From the NCBI RefSeq assembly GCF_003097315.1, contig NZ_QDDL01000009.1, forward strand, positions 124,001-188,000: 64,000 nt of DNA, in the 5' to 3' direction. The notes under the pieces are model-generated. The model searched no databases, was not told the origin of the DNA, and worked only from the letters and a program-made list of their open reading frames with translations. Made by a program: the position numbers and the translations under genes. Positions 1 through 9,660 of this stretch are shown in pieces; within the stretch, counting starts at the first letter, position 1; the number at the start of each line of letters is the position of its first letter. This stretch comes from Pelagibaculum spongiae. Lineage in GTDB: Bacteria > Pseudomonadota > Gammaproteobacteria > Enterobacterales > Pelagibaculaceae.

Positions 1-1347
1 GTCGCCCTTAGCAATCATCTGATCGACATTCGGCAACTGCTTTCGAATGGTGGAAAACTGCTGTGCCGCATACATCGCACCTAAGGTGTAGCTTGGAAAA
101 TAACCAATCGCACCATCAGTCCAATGGATATCTTGCATCGGGCCATCTTTAAAGTTGCCCTCAGTATTTAACCCTAAATACTGCTGCATTTTTTGATTCC
201 AAACAGCTGGAATATCATCGACTTCCATTTCACCTTCAATCAATGCTTTTTCAATTTCATAACGCAAAATCACATGCGCTGGATAAGTTACTTCATCGGC
301 ATCGACTCGAATATTTCCTGGATTTACCTGAGTATATAAAGTCTGTAAATTTTCTAAGCTTAATGCTGACTGATCGGTTAAGTGCTGCTTTATTTTAGGT
401 AAAATTAATTCCAGAAAACCCGGATGGCGACCTAATTGCATTTCAAAAAATAGCGACTGGCTTTCGTGAATTCCCATGGAACGCGCACGAGCCACTGGCT
501 GGCTAATCCATTCTAATGGCAAGTTTTGTTCATAACGTGCATGGCCGGTTTCATGAACAATTCCCATTAATGACTGGGTAAAATCGGCTTCATCATAACG
601 GGTAGTTATTCGCACATCTTCCGGCACACCACCACAGAAAGGGTGCATGCTGATGTCCAACCGGCCTCGATTAAAATCAAAACCTAGCAAGCCCATTACA
701 TCACGACCAAGAGATTCTTGTGCTGCTACAGGAAATGGGCCTTGCGGCACTATTAGCGGTTGAATAAGCGCTTCTGCTTTTTGCTTTTGCTGCACCTTTT
801 GAATCAGTTCAGGTAACCAGCTTTTTACTTGGCCAAAAATCTTATCCAGTTTTTCAGTGGTCATGCCCGGTTCAAATACATTCAACAGCGCATCATAGCG
901 AGAGCAGCCAGTTGCTTTAGCTCGGATTTCAGCTTCTTTTCGAGTGAGCTCTACCACCGGTTTAAGATTTTCAGCAAAACCCGCCCAGTTATTTTCACCG
1001 CGCTGGCTGCGCCATTCATGTTCACACTTTGCTCCTGCCAGACTTTTTTCCCGCACCAAATCTTCAGGCAGTACATTCGTTTTCTGCCAGCTGTTGTGCA
1101 TTTCATGCAAATTAGCCGCTTGCCATGGCTCTAGCGATTCTTTTTTGGCTTGCTTAAATAATTCACTCAGATCTGTTGCAGCCATTTGCTGATGGATGAT
1201 TACACCCAGTTCAGCCATTGCATTGGCGCGCGCTTGATTGCCGCCAGATGGCATCATAGTTGCGCCATCCCAGCTAACCATTGCTTGCAGATGGGATAAT
1301 TGGTGAAGTCGATGAAAACGGGAAGATAATTGCTGGTAGGCAGTCAT
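1..1347 (-). CDS. M32 family metallocarboxypeptidase (carboxypeptidase Taq type), C-terminus cut by window edge
   Basis: The minus-strand frame is open from the ATG at 1347 to the window edge and gives 449 residues without a stop. The family usually has about 500, so only the C-terminal end is missing. The zinc site H-E-T-G-H is at residues 265-269. It is followed about 25 residues later by H-E-S-Q-S, the M32 element that supplies the third metal-ligand glutamate. Near the cut end the protein has a GYFPSYTLGA segment, also typical of M32. Family knowledge: these cytoplasmic enzymes remove C-terminal amino acids from peptides, and proline is a poor substrate. There is no signal peptide. The gene stands alone, with a 160 bp gap to the next gene. 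The assignment is firm; the physiological substrate is not. Confidence 0.93.
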   Translation of the reverse strand, partial: MTAYQQLSSRFHRLHQLSHLQAMVSWDGATMMPSGGNQARANAMAELGVIIHQQMAATDLSELFKQAKKESLEPWQAANLHEMHNSWQKTNVLPEDLVREKSLAGAKCEHEWRSQRGENNWAGFAENLKPVVELTRKEAEIRAKATGCSRYDALLNVFEPGMTTEKLDKIFGQVKSWLPELIQKVQQKQKAEALIQPLIVPQGPFPVAAQESLGRDVMGLLGFDFNRGRLDISMHPFCGGVPEDVRITTRYDEADFTQSLMGIVHETGHARYEQNLPLEWISQPVARARSMGIHESQSLFFEMQLGRHPGFLELILPKIKQHLTDQSALSLENLQTLYTQVNPGNIRVDADEVTYPAHVILRYEIEKALIEGEMEVDDIPAVWNQKMQQYLGLNTEGNFKDGPMQDIHWTDGAIGYFPSYTLGAMYAAQQFSTIRKQLPNVDQMIAKGD

Positions 1348-1452
1348 AAATATTTGGCTCTTTTTGTAAAAGATAACCAATTATACCGACACTGATAAAA
1401 AAGAGAGAGAAAATCAGTAAAGTAAAAAGGTGCAGGAATAAATATTCAGGCA

Positions 1453-1490
1453 CAAAAAAACCGCGCTCTGAATCACTGCAGAACGCGGTT
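1453..1490 (-). terminator. Intrinsic terminator of the 1507-2010 gene
   Basis: Read on the minus strand, arms AACCGCG (1490-1484) and CGCGGTT (1465-1459), extended by a partly paired TCTG/CAGA, form a hairpin followed by a run of T. It lies 17 bp past the stop codon of the minus-strand gene. Confidence 0.8.
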
Positions 1491-1506
1491 GAATCTAGCG
1501 ATCAAA

Positions 1507-2010
1507 TTAAGCTGCAGCCAGCTTGCTCTTGATCCATTCTTTCAGTAAAACGTCTTCCATCTTCAAAGGGCTACCTTCTTTATCGCCTTCGATACAGAAG
1601 AAATTAATCATCAGCGTATTGCCTTTCAAAATGTATTCATCAAGGTGCATTGGCAGAATCACAACTTCAAAATCGCCTTCAAGTTCACCTTCCAGCTCAC
1701 TCAGATTCATGATTTTTAATGGCTGCATCATAGCGTTCATCAGCTTCATATCTTCCACAGCCCACATGGTGTTGTTCCAGAAACGACCTTCTGCAACACA
1801 CTCTGGGTGGAAACGCTCTTTATTGCTGATAGCGCTCAGTGCACGGCGTACCGTTTCATGAGTAAACAACCCGTCTTTATACACAGGCTTCATGGTAGGG
1901 TGGCCAGCAATGGTGTTGATGTACAAATCAGATAATTTTTCACGGTCAACACTGGACTGCCAGAAGAAGTGGATCAGCTCCATTACTTCCATGTTTAATT
2001 TAATCGACAT
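1507..2010 (-). CDS. Conserved-looking hypothetical protein, 167 residues
   Basis: I do not recognise this family. The protein is soluble and mildly acidic, with no signal peptide or membrane segment. It is rich in Met and in aromatic residues. The N-terminal half looks helical (MELIHFFWQ, then a segment with HETVRRALSAI). The C-terminal half looks like beta strands (FEVVILPMHLDEYIL, then TLMINFFCIEG) with a final basic helix KEWIKSKLAAA. The ATG at 2010 has a GGAG Shine-Dalgarno about ten bases upstream, and a clear terminator follows the gene, so it is probably a genuine single-gene transcript. Function unknown. Confidence 0.8.
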   Translation of the reverse strand: MSIKLNMEVMELIHFFWQSSVDREKLSDLYINTIAGHPTMKPVYKDGLFTHETVRRALSAISNKERFHPECVAEGRFWNNTMWAVEDMKLMNAMMQPLKIMNLSELEGELEGDFEVVILPMHLDEYILKGNTLMINFFCIEGDKEGSPLKMEDVLLKEWIKSKLAAA

Positions 2011-2414
2011 AACGCTAACTCCCGCATCTACCGATAGCTACTAAAGCCTGGCAGTGCTGCTGTTAAATAACCCAAGCCTTGCCTGCACTCAACAGCGCCC
2101 AGCAAGTACCCAAAACAAATTCTCTAATACTGCTTAGAGTAAATAGAGGTAGCCCTGCCGAGATTGATCAGGGGCAACAGAATCTATGTCTGGCAACCAC
2201 TAACCGCCATGTCAAGCTGATACGCTCAGGAACTCTTGGTTTTTTTTGTTAACCATTTATCGAAACCGACCTTTAGTCGATTGAAATTTCACTATTTATT
2301 TGTATGACCAATTGGTTATAAAAAAGTCATAGCCCCCGCCAGAAAAATAAGATCGTGACCTTATAAATGACTGATTGTGCTTAGTTGATTGATTAATCAT
2401 TTCAGCTGCTCAAC
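2011..2414. other. Intergenic stretch, no gene seen
   Basis: About 400 bases between two minus-strand genes. No frame of convincing coding character, no RNA gene and no repeat was found. It must hold the promoter of the 1507-2010 gene and the 3' end of the nuclease transcript, but I could not pick out either with confidence. Confidence 0.5.
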
Positions 2415-3185
2415 TTACCAATCGCTCAAACTCCATTGAGTCGATTCCATGGTATTTTCGTAGTTCTTGCTCAGCAACTGGTTAAAATCCATATCAGTCA
2501 CTTGCTCAACATGATCAACCGTAGTGATAAAACTAGTTAAATCCGCCTTACTGATCTTTTGATGCGGTGAGATAAAAGCAATTGCATTAAATGCTAGCGG
2601 GTCAAATACAACCTTGAAGAAAGCATCGGGCACTGCAACGCCGTCACCAATATATTTGCTTGGCCCACCGTAATAAATTGGACCCGTTACAACATACAGC
2701 TCGGAATGATCAACTGCCCATTCACGAATTTCTTTTTCCAGAAAACGCCAACCATTGCGATTCAAACCTGGTAACTGCGGTGCCATATTGGTTAATAAGA
2801 AACTTTCTTTTCCTGCTTTAGGCGTGTAATCCATCGTTGCTGAAGGTGCCATATGGCCACGATCGTAACCAGACTTACTGTAATCACTTAAATTAGCACG
2901 ATACTGGGAAGGGATTGTTTTGTCAGGTTTAAAGCTATTGCTACGGCGATTACGAATAGAAACACCATCACCAGTAATATGGTAGGCCACCCAAGCTGGG
3001 TTTTTGGTTTGGTAGTCATAACCCACTGCATAGCCATCACGGCAGAGGTATTGATCGGCTTGAGCAGGAATACCAAACTCAACATGGCCATTACAGGTAA
3101 AGTCTTCAGCCTGCAGGCCTGCACTCATTCCTAGCCCCCAAATTACACCCAGCGACAAGATACTTCTTAACTTCACCTCTCTCAC
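2415..3185 (-). CDS. Secreted DNA/RNA non-specific endonuclease (NUC1 / Serratia nuclease family)
   Basis: The protein carries the family signature D-R-G-H followed by M-A-P and, about 20 residues on, L-T-N-M-A-P-Q. The histidine of DRGH is the general base, and the Asn in the N-x-x-P-Q-x-x-x-x-N segment binds magnesium. Length (about 255) matches the family. An N-terminal hydrophobic segment ending G-L-Q-A before E-D-F is a signal peptide, so the enzyme acts in the periplasm or outside the cell, degrading nucleic acids for nutrients or defence. Two GTG starts are possible, at 3185 and at 3176. The later one gives a more classical signal peptide (MKLRSILSL), and both sit in a purine-rich GGGAGAGG stretch. 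The gene has no operon partner. Confidence 0.92.
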   Translation of the reverse strand: MREVKLRSILSLGVIWGLGMSAGLQAEDFTCNGHVEFGIPAQADQYLCRDGYAVGYDYQTKNPAWVAYHITGDGVSIRNRRSNSFKPDKTIPSQYRANLSDYSKSGYDRGHMAPSATMDYTPKAGKESFLLTNMAPQLPGLNRNGWRFLEKEIREWAVDHSELYVVTGPIYYGGPSKYIGDGVAVPDAFFKVVFDPLAFNAIAFISPHQKISKADLTSFITTVDHVEQVTDMDFNQLLSKNYENTMESTQWSLSDW

Positions 3186-3810
3186 CTCTCCCTTTCCTAT
3201 ATAATTGGGATAAGTAATCAGCTAATGGCTGAACACTAATGATGGGAAGAGATATTAAGCGTATTGATTAATTTATTAAGCGTGGGAGCACTGGGAATTG
3301 GCAGCAATCAAGCTTGCGTTGCTTTAGGTCAAATTTGATAATTTTCTATAGAGAAATTCATATTAAATAAAATGACAGGTTAATGTTTTATTTTACAGAC
3401 AATGAGTTTTCTTATCAAAACTGAATAAATTCAGCCACCATAGCCTAGTCGACGGCTTGCTCTAACAAATAGAGATAAGCAGTAATGTTATATCGACACG
3501 ATCCTTCAGCGCACGCCTCTTGAATTGCACCAGCCTTTTCAACTATTCACCTGACAACCTTCAATGGTTTGTTGCCAACAACAAATATAGCTTAACTCAC
3601 AGGCAACAAACTTCTACGCCTCCACAGAAAACACACATTTATCTTTCTAATTTTTAAATTTAACCATTTGAAAACCAACAACTCTTTAATTAAGGATAAT
3701 TTAATGTAAACCAGTTAGATAGCTTGCTCTACCATTCGTAAATGACCACTTTCATTTAACAACATACCTGATACTTTTCCATTCAATTTATTTTTTATGT
3801 TGAATAAATA
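3186..3810. other. Long AT-rich intergenic stretch
   Basis: About 620 bases between the divergently transcribed nuclease and the C58 protease-like gene. I see no supported gene, tRNA or clear hairpin. Long non-coding flanks beside an isolated AT-rich gene are compatible with horizontal acquisition of that gene, but this is only suggestive. Confidence 0.5.
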
Positions 3811-4554
3811 ATGAACCGTCATTTTTTTACCAAAGTTACTGAACAACACAATGGAACCAATCCACTAATCTTTGATCAGAAAGAGATATTATCTCTTTAC
3901 AGCGGATTCTCAGCAAAAAAAATAGGCTCTGCAGAATCCGTTTCTGTTTCAAGCAATACTGACATAACAAGAGGCGTATGCTTTGGATTAAATATGCTGT
4001 TAATGGAGAAAAAGTTTGATTTCTCTAACTTTACCAGTGATATCACATCAGCCGAAGGGATAGGGAAAATTCGTGGATACATGCACATGCAAACATTGGG
4101 AGGAACAACAAAATTAGGGAAAGGTTATTATTCTGGAGATGATACACGCCGTACTTTAAATGAAGGTCACATCTCTTTGTTTTCTTCATCAAGCGACTTG
4201 TCAAAATTAATATTGCAAAAAGAAATGGTATTTTGCGAAGAAATCCGCAATAGCGGAAAATTTATAAGTTCAGCAGGAACTTTTCAAAAATACAACAATC
4301 ATTATTTTGAAATTGGAACATTTGGAACCAGCTCACATGCTCAGTGCGCAATAAAGTCTAAAGACTTCTTTCTATTCTTTGACCCTAATTTAGGCGTTGC
4401 TGTTTTTCCAATAAAAAGCATACGAGACTCCGCTAAAATATGTAAGTTTATGGATGCCTATTTACGACTAGTTTATCAAGGTGCGTTAAGTGACCGGCAT
4501 ACCATTTCAATATTTAAAAACATCGATGATACACCAGTTAGTTACACCATCTAG
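3811..4554 (+). CDS. YopT/AvrPphB-type (peptidase C58) cysteine protease-like protein, candidate effector
   Basis: This 247-residue protein contains the three blocks of the C58 papain-like fold in the right order. They are G-V-C-F-G-L with Cys57, T-S-S-H-A-Q-C-A with His176, and F-F-D-P-N-L-G with Asp191. The 15-residue His-to-Asp spacing and the D-P-N motif match what I know of YopT. Family members are delivered into eukaryotic cells and cleave prenylated Rho GTPases or host kinases; some are toxin domains. There is no signal peptide or membrane segment. The gene is isolated, AT-rich, and has a weak ribosome binding site. No secretion system or chaperone gene is in the window. The catalytic assignment is by motif. 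The host target and delivery route are unknown. Confidence 0.72.
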   Translation: MNRHFFTKVTEQHNGTNPLIFDQKEILSLYSGFSAKKIGSAESVSVSSNTDITRGVCFGLNMLLMEKKFDFSNFTSDITSAEGIGKIRGYMHMQTLGGTTKLGKGYYSGDDTRRTLNEGHISLFSSSSDLSKLILQKEMVFCEEIRNSGKFISSAGTFQKYNNHYFEIGTFGTSSHAQCAIKSKDFFLFFDPNLGVAVFPIKSIRDSAKICKFMDAYLRLVYQGALSDRHTISIFKNIDDTPVSYTI

Positions 4555-4604
4555 AGCATTCGAACAAGCGTGGTAACTGATAGAAATTAGGCAGGTTAAA
4601 AACC

Positions 4605-5369
4605 TTATAATCGTAAAACCGCCCGATCAATAAACTTACCCACCAGCACATTAGATTCCGGGGTTTCGACCGCGTTATCTAATACCTGCTGTAAGTGATC
4701 ACTGTCACGGGTGTATTTCTCGCGGAACAAAGTTAGCCGGTCAATTAAGGTTTGTTTATCAACTTCTGGGTGGAACTGAAAAGTCCAAAATGGCGCACGG
4801 TCTACTTTAAATGAATGACAGCAGTTATCGGTCCAAGCCAATTCTGTACAGCCTTCAGGCGCAGTGGCCGAACGCTGCTGATGGACTGAAATTGCTAAAA
4901 ACTGGTCTGGCGTGTCGTGGTACAAAAGATCACTCGCTGCCGCCGGGCGCAAGCCAATCGGCACCGTACCCATTTCAAAATCCGTCTCATCGTGAACTAC
5001 TTCACCGCCCAGTGCCTGCACGGCCAATTGATGACCAAAGCACGAAGCAAAAGTCGGCAATTGCCTGGTAACTGCGGAACGCATTAATGCCCGGCACGAT
5101 TCTAAAAAAGGATTGGTTTCAGGCTTGAGTACATTGGCTTCACTGGAACCACCCACCATTAATGCATCGTAACCATCAAGCACTTGCGGGGAGAATTGCG
5201 GGGTATCAAACACATTGAGAATGTCGATTTGATCTAGCCTTAAACCACTATACCGAGCGAAGCTAACGTGCTCTTCTTGGCGGGTTAGGGTTTCATTTCG
5301 AATCTGTAACAATAGGATTTTTAACTGAGACTTTTGCAACGATGGTTTTTGATCCACAAGCGACCTCAC
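4605..5369 (-). CDS. Class I glutamine amidotransferase-like protein
   Basis: The catalytic triad of class I GATases is present: the nucleophile in F-A-S-C-F-G-H-Q (Cys110), and the His/Glu pair in F-Q-F-H-P-E-V (His200, Glu202). A segment MVGGSSEANV around residues 71-80 forms the usual oxyanion loop region. It stands alone without a synthetase domain, like the GuaA-N-like/YfeJ proteins that hydrolyse glutamine or gamma-glutamyl compounds. There is no ATG at the N-terminus; the annotated start is a GTG at 5369, and GTG codons slightly downstream are alternatives. It is divergent from ygiQ with a 210 bp gap. The specific substrate is unknown. Confidence 0.85.
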   Translation of the reverse strand: MRSLVDQKPSLQKSQLKILLLQIRNETLTRQEEHVSFARYSGLRLDQIDILNVFDTPQFSPQVLDGYDALMVGGSSEANVLKPETNPFLESCRALMRSAVTRQLPTFASCFGHQLAVQALGGEVVHDETDFEMGTVPIGLRPAAASDLLYHDTPDQFLAISVHQQRSATAPEGCTELAWTDNCCHSFKVDRAPFWTFQFHPEVDKQTLIDRLTLFREKYTRDSDHLQQVLDNAVETPESNVLVGKFIDRAVLRL

Positions 5370-5579
5370 GACTACTTTGCCAGTTTTGTTGGCTATTTAT
5401 TTACAACCGCTACCCAGCCAAAGGCACAGCAAGCGATGCAGCTTTTGAGCATTATCATATGCATAAGCAATATTTTCAAAAAAATTACCGCTGATCTCGC
5501 ACTAAAACAGCTGCCAATACAATGCGATCGAATTCCGTTATACTAGTCGGCTGATTTTTGTAGTTGAAGTCTTTCAGTT

Positions 5580-7958
5580 ATGTCCGCCCTGCCAGCCAAG
5601 TCACCCGCTATATCCCGCAAAACTGCCAAGGATATTTTCAGTTACCCAAAATATTGGGCTGAATGCCTAACCCCAGCACCTTATCTGCCGATGTCTCGTC
5701 GTGAGATGGATGATATGGGCTGGGATAGTTGCGACATTATCTTTGTCACCGGAGATGCTTATGTTGATCACCCTAGCTTTGCAATGGGCGTTTGCGGCCG
5801 CTTTCTGGAAGCCCAAGGCTTTCGAGTTGGGATTATTTCCCAGCCGAACTGGCGTAACACCGATGACTTTTTAAAACTGGGTTTACCGAATCTGTTCTTT
5901 GCCGTTGCTGCTGGCAATATGGATTCGATGATCAACCACTACACCGCCGAAAAGAAACGTCGTAATGACGATGCCTACACAGCTGGCGGAGAAGGCGGCA
6001 AACGCCCAGACCGCGCTGTTACCGTTTATTCACAGCGCTGTAAGCAAATTGCTGGTGACATTCCGGTTGTGATTGGTGGTATTGAAGCCAGCTTACGCCG
6101 AATTGCCCAATATGATTATTGGAGTGACCAGGTACGCCGTTCGGTATTGGTCGATTCGACTGCTGATATGCTGCTGTATGGCAATGGCGAACGCTCGCTG
6201 GCTGAAGTGGCTCACGGCTTGGCTAGCGGCAAAAAAATATCTGAAATGACTGATATTCGTGGTAGCGCCATTATGCGCTCCGCCTTACCAGAAGGTTGGA
6301 CCGAAATTGATTCCAGCCGCATCGATTGGCCCGGTCATATCGACGCAATCTCCAACCCTTACTACCCAGAACAGAATGATGATGTCGTCGGTAATGCCAC
6401 CAGTGGTACCAACGCCGATCAAGATGTCGCACAACCAATTCGAATAATTCCAGCACCGATTGCTGGCAAGCAACGACTCAATCACGATAAAACCTGGGTT
6501 CGACTGCCTTCATTTGCCAAGGTGAATAAAGATCCTGTGCTCTACGCCCATGCTTCACGGGTATTGCACCTAGAATCAAATCCGCACAATGCCCATGTAT
6601 TAGTGCAAAAGCACGACAAGCAAGAATTATGGGTTAACCCGCCACCCATCCCACTCGAAACCAGCGAATTAGACCGGGTATTCGAACTGCCCTACCAGCG
6701 CCAGCCTCACCCAAGTTACGGTCAGGCGAAAATTCCTGCATTTGATATGATTCGTTTCTCAGTCAACATTATGCGCGGCTGTTTTGGCGGTTGTACTTTC
6801 TGTTCAATTACCGAGCACGAAGGGCGAATTATTCAAAGTCGTTCGCAAGAATCTGTAGTGCGGGAAATTGAACAAATCCGAGATAAAACCCCAGGCTTTA
6901 CCGGGCATATTTCCGACTTAGGTGGGCCGACGGCGAATATGTATCACTTGAATTGTAAAAGTGATGAAATTCAATCCCACTGCCGTAAATTATCTTGTGT
7001 TTATCCGACGATTTGCGAAAACCTAATCACCAACCAAAAGCCCACGACCGAACTATATCGCAAAGCACGTAAGGTTGATGGCGTGCATACGGTTTCAATT
7101 GCATCGGGCCTTCGTTACGACTTGGCAGTGCGCGACCCAGAATATGTTAAAGAATTGGTAACTCACCATGTTGGCGGTTATTTAAAAATTGCACCAGAAC
7201 ATACCGAAGGCGACACATTAAATAAAATGATGAAGCCGGGCATGGATACCTATTATGCCTTTAAGCAAATGTTTGATAAATATTCCAAAGCCGCCGGTAA
7301 AAAGCAGTATTTAATTCCTTACTTTATTGCAGCACATCCAGGCTGTGAAGATGAAGACATGGTAAATCTGGCGCTTTGGTTAAAGCGTAATGATTTAAAA
7401 GTCGATCAGGTGCAAACCTTTTACCCATCACCAATGTCTTTAGCCACCGCCATGTACCATTCCCATCGCAATCCGCTAAAAGCTTTAAAATATAAAAAAG
7501 GCGAGCAACTTTATATCCCTCGGGAAAAAGAGCAGCGCACCTTTCACAAAGCAATCTTGCGTTATCACGATCCAGCAAACCACCAGTTAATTAAAGATGC
7601 ATTAATTAAAATGCATCGCAAGGATCTGATTGGCGATGGTGCAAGCCAGTTAATTGATGAACAGCCGGAACAAAACACTAGCTATCATCAAGGCGGCGTT
7701 GGCAGAAAATCAGGTAAGGGCCGTACCGCTGCTGGCAGCAAAGATCACTTCAGCCGCCAGAAGATGTTTGAGCAATCCAACGGTCAAAAAACAGCTGGGA
7801 AAAAATCCGCTGCTTCAGCCGATAGCGCCAATAGAGGTGGTAATTCAGGCCAGAGTAAGAAGGCAAAACCTTCCCAGTCGACCGGATCAAGAAATAACGG
7901 CCAAAGGACGAATGGACCCACCGCTGCGAAAAGTAGACAGCAGCGTAAATCCAGATAG
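5580..7958 (+). CDS. ygiQ: YgiQ family radical SAM protein
   Basis: At 792 residues this is a full-length YgiQ (UPF0313). The radical-SAM cluster motif C-x3-C-x2-C is at Cys401, Cys405 and Cys408 (context [11 protein letters not shown]). It is preceded by the family N-terminal domain (opening S-Y-P-K-Y-W-A-E-C) and followed by a TIM-barrel segment with KIAPEHTEG and MMKPGM. The last 130 residues are low-complexity and rich in Lys, Gly, Gln and Ser, as in other YgiQ proteins, and may bind nucleic acid or protein. The reaction is not established in the family; a cytoplasmic SAM-dependent modification role is usual wording. It stands alone and ends at a good terminator. The ribosome binding site before the ATG is weak. 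Confidence 0.95.
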   Translation: MSALPAKSPAISRKTAKDIFSYPKYWAECLTPAPYLPMSRREMDDMGWDSCDIIFVTGDAYVDHPSFAMGVCGRFLEAQGFRVGIISQPNWRNTDDFLKLGLPNLFFAVAAGNMDSMINHYTAEKKRRNDDAYTAGGEGGKRPDRAVTVYSQRCKQIAGDIPVVIGGIEASLRRIAQYDYWSDQVRRSVLVDSTADMLLYGNGERSLAEVAHGLASGKKISEMTDIRGSAIMRSALPEGWTEIDSSRIDWPGHIDAISNPYYPEQNDDVVGNATSGTNADQDVAQPIRIIPAPIAGKQRLNHDKTWVRLPSFAKVNKDPVLYAHASRVLHLESNPHNAHVLVQKHDKQELWVNPPPIPLETSELDRVFELPYQRQPHPSYGQAKIPAFDMIRFSVNIMRGCFGGCTFCSITEHEGRIIQSRSQESVVREIEQIRDKTPGFTGHISDLGGPTANMYHLNCKSDEIQSHCRKLSCVYPTICENLITNQKPTTELYRKARKVDGVHTVSIASGLRYDLAVRDPEYVKELVTHHVGGYLKIAPEHTEGDTLNKMMKPGMDTYYAFKQMFDKYSKAAGKKQYLIPYFIAAHPGCEDEDMVNLALWLKRNDLKVDQVQTFYPSPMSLATAMYHSHRNPLKALKYKKGEQLYIPREKEQRTFHKAILRYHDPANHQLIKDALIKMHRKDLIGDGASQLIDEQPEQNTSYHQGGVGRKSGKGRTAAGSKDHFSRQKMFEQSNGQKTAGKKSAASADSANRGGNSGQSKKAKPSQSTGSRNNGQRTNGPTAAKSRQQRKSR

Positions 7959-7997
7959 ATAAACCACTGCTAGATAGTTTTAAAAGTTTTATGTGAA

Positions 7998-8037
7998 TGC
8001 CAGGGTCGCTAAATATAAGTGACTCTGGCATTTTTTT
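7998..8037 (+). terminator. Intrinsic terminator of ygiQ
   Basis: Arms TGCCAGGGTC (7998-8007) and GACTCTGGCA (8021-8030) pair over ten positions with one G-T wobble. They are followed by seven T. Confidence 0.9.
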
Positions 8038-8052
8038 ATCCATCATTTTTGA

Positions 8053-8361
8053 TCAGCGCTTCTCAGGCAAAACCCGACAGAACTCATCAGCAAATGCTCT
8101 TAATTGCGTTTCAGAGTATTTGGTTAAGATTCGAACATCAGAAGCAGGCTGATGCAATCGGCTCAGGCCTTTGCGCCGCTCAGTCAGCGGGCGAACCGGA
8201 CGTTGGCAAAAACCACCACCACAGTTAGGGCAAACATTTTTAAGCACCTGCTCAACGCAACTCTTACAGAAAGTACATTCATAAGTGCAGATCATCGCTT
8301 CAGTTGAGTCCGCAGGCAGATCTTTATCGCAGTGTTCACAGTTTGGACGTAATTGCAGCAT
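8053..8361 (-). CDS. DUF1272 zinc-ribbon-like small protein
   Basis: This 102-residue protein begins with L-Q-L-R-P-N-C-E-H-C, then has C-T-Y-E-C-T-F-C and C-P-N-C-G-G-G-F, the cysteine pairs of the DUF1272 family (COG3813). Most likely they bind zinc. The family core is about 60 residues. This one has a 40-residue C-terminal tail without cysteines. Function is unknown across the family. GGGGAG lies eight bases before the ATG. It converges on ygiQ, so the ygiQ terminator region separates the two. Confidence 0.85.
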   Translation of the reverse strand: MLQLRPNCEHCDKDLPADSTEAMICTYECTFCKSCVEQVLKNVCPNCGGGFCQRPVRPLTERRKGLSRLHQPASDVRILTKYSETQLRAFADEFCRVLPEKR

Positions 8362-8682
8362 TACAGGCTCCCCGTTATCTCAGAATGATGGTGCCTTATA
8401 CACAAGGACTTCAGTTGAATCGCTATCGCGATTGATATATCTAGCACTGAAGCACTCGTATTCGAGTGCCTAGTTCACCGCATCTTTATACAACCCAATG
8501 GCTTACCAGATCAAGTCATAGCCGCAATCGTGGTTTCGCTGTGTTATCAAATTCACTACATGCTCACAAAATCACCATCCTCGCTTGAGAAGTAACAATA
8601 AATACCGTTTAATGCCGACATATCGGCGAAACATCATTTCAACAATCTAATATCAACCACCTCAAAAATAGCAGGCCAATTG
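8362..8682. other. Intergenic stretch with one small hairpin
   Basis: The stretch lies between divergent genes. It contains a 7-bp hairpin, GCACTCG (8452-8458) and CGAGTGC (8463-8469), without a T-run, so it is not a simple terminator. Nothing else stands out. Promoters for the DUF1272 gene and the lipoprotein gene must lie here. Confidence 0.45.
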
Positions 8683-9189
8683 ATGAATAAGACTTCGATC
8701 ATTTCCATTTTATTAGGTTTAACGCTGGCAATCTCAGGCTGTGTTACTGTTAGCCAAAAAAGTGTTCAAGCTGATATTACTAGCTATGAATATGATCAAA
8801 ATCCATTTAATAAGAAATATAAACTTAAAAAGACAGACATGGTTCATACAACTATTGTCACAGAAAGCGACCAAGATGCAGGCACAACTAACTTATATTT
8901 ATTATTGACGACTGATCCTGGCACCGACAATGAAAACCATCTAAAAATTTATGAAAAAGATGCAGCTAAATTCAAGCAATTATTAAATTTGAAAATGCGA
9001 GTGACATCTGAAACAAAAGATCAACAGATTAGCTTGATGCTCAATCATCTGAAATTTATGATTCAAACCAAATTTATTAAAGATGAACGCGTCATTTCGA
9101 TGGGCAGCATTGATGGGTTCTTTGCTTTTAAAGAACACGACATCAATGAAATTTTAAGGTTGTTGAATGATCTATCTAGCCAAGGTTAA
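8683..9189 (+). CDS. Predicted lipoprotein of unknown function
   Basis: The protein starts MNKTSIISI and has a lipobox I-S-G-C with the lipidated cysteine at residue 20, so it should be anchored to the inner leaflet of the outer membrane. The ATG at 8683 is preferred over the in-frame TTG at 8680 because CAGG lies about nine bases upstream. The mature part is Lys- and Thr-rich, without further cysteines or membrane segments. I recognise no domain. It is a single gene with long flanks. Confidence 0.78.
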   Translation: MNKTSIISILLGLTLAISGCVTVSQKSVQADITSYEYDQNPFNKKYKLKKTDMVHTTIVTESDQDAGTTNLYLLLTTDPGTDNENHLKIYEKDAAKFKQLLNLKMRVTSETKDQQISLMLNHLKFMIQTKFIKDERVISMGSIDGFFAFKEHDINEILRLLNDLSSQG

Positions 9190-9660
9190 TAGTCATCATT
9201 AGCAATTTTAAATAAGGAAGTCGGCATTAAATCATATTCCAGTTTATCTCTGAACATCTGAGTAAGCTTTAGAGCCCCACTCTCACTGCATATGGAATCC
9301 GCCTTACTTGACGAATATAACGGAGTAAGTGGCCATGTGATAGCCACTTACTCCGAGCCGTTATTTCGGAGAAGAAACGCATTGACGTACTGATTAGGGC
9401 GACGCCGACAGAAAATGTTTCCGGCATTTTTCTGCATTTCCTCCATCCGTGGAGGTCATGCTAAACCCGATAAACCGAAACCCATGTGCTAAAGATGATA
9501 ACTTAGAACCAGAAAAATACTTAAGAGCATAAAAAAACAAACATTAAAATTGTTTTTTAATTTTAATAAAATAGCTGGCCGATAATTCTATTTCGATATG
9601 CAGCGATATAAATCATAAATTTTTTCTAGCATAGCCAGTATAGTTTATTGTTCTATCTAA
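9190..9660. other. Gene-free stretch rich in inverted repeats
   Basis: No coding frame is convincing in these 470 bases. The middle holds several inverted repeats in a row: 9321-9355, 9409-9434 and 9440-9455. The 3' 130 bases are plain AT-rich DNA. The density of dyads suggests a decayed mobile element end or a structured intergenic repeat rather than a normal terminator. Confidence 0.5.
9321..9355. repeat. 13-bp perfect inverted repeat
   Basis: CGGAGTAAGTGGC at 9321-9333 is matched by its exact complement GCCACTTACTCCG at 9343-9355, with a nine-base loop. An imperfect outer extension exists (CGAATATAACGG on the left, CCGTTATTTCG on the right). No T-run follows on either strand. It does not abut a gene end. 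Confidence 0.75.

Noticed and set aside
7654-7962. Second frame over the ygiQ C-terminus
   Set aside because: It is an overlapping frame inside the Lys/Gln/Ser-rich tail of YgiQ, without homology.
8452-8469. Hairpin upstream of the DUF1272 gene as a terminator or riboswitch
   Set aside because: Only seven base pairs, no T-run and no wider structure.
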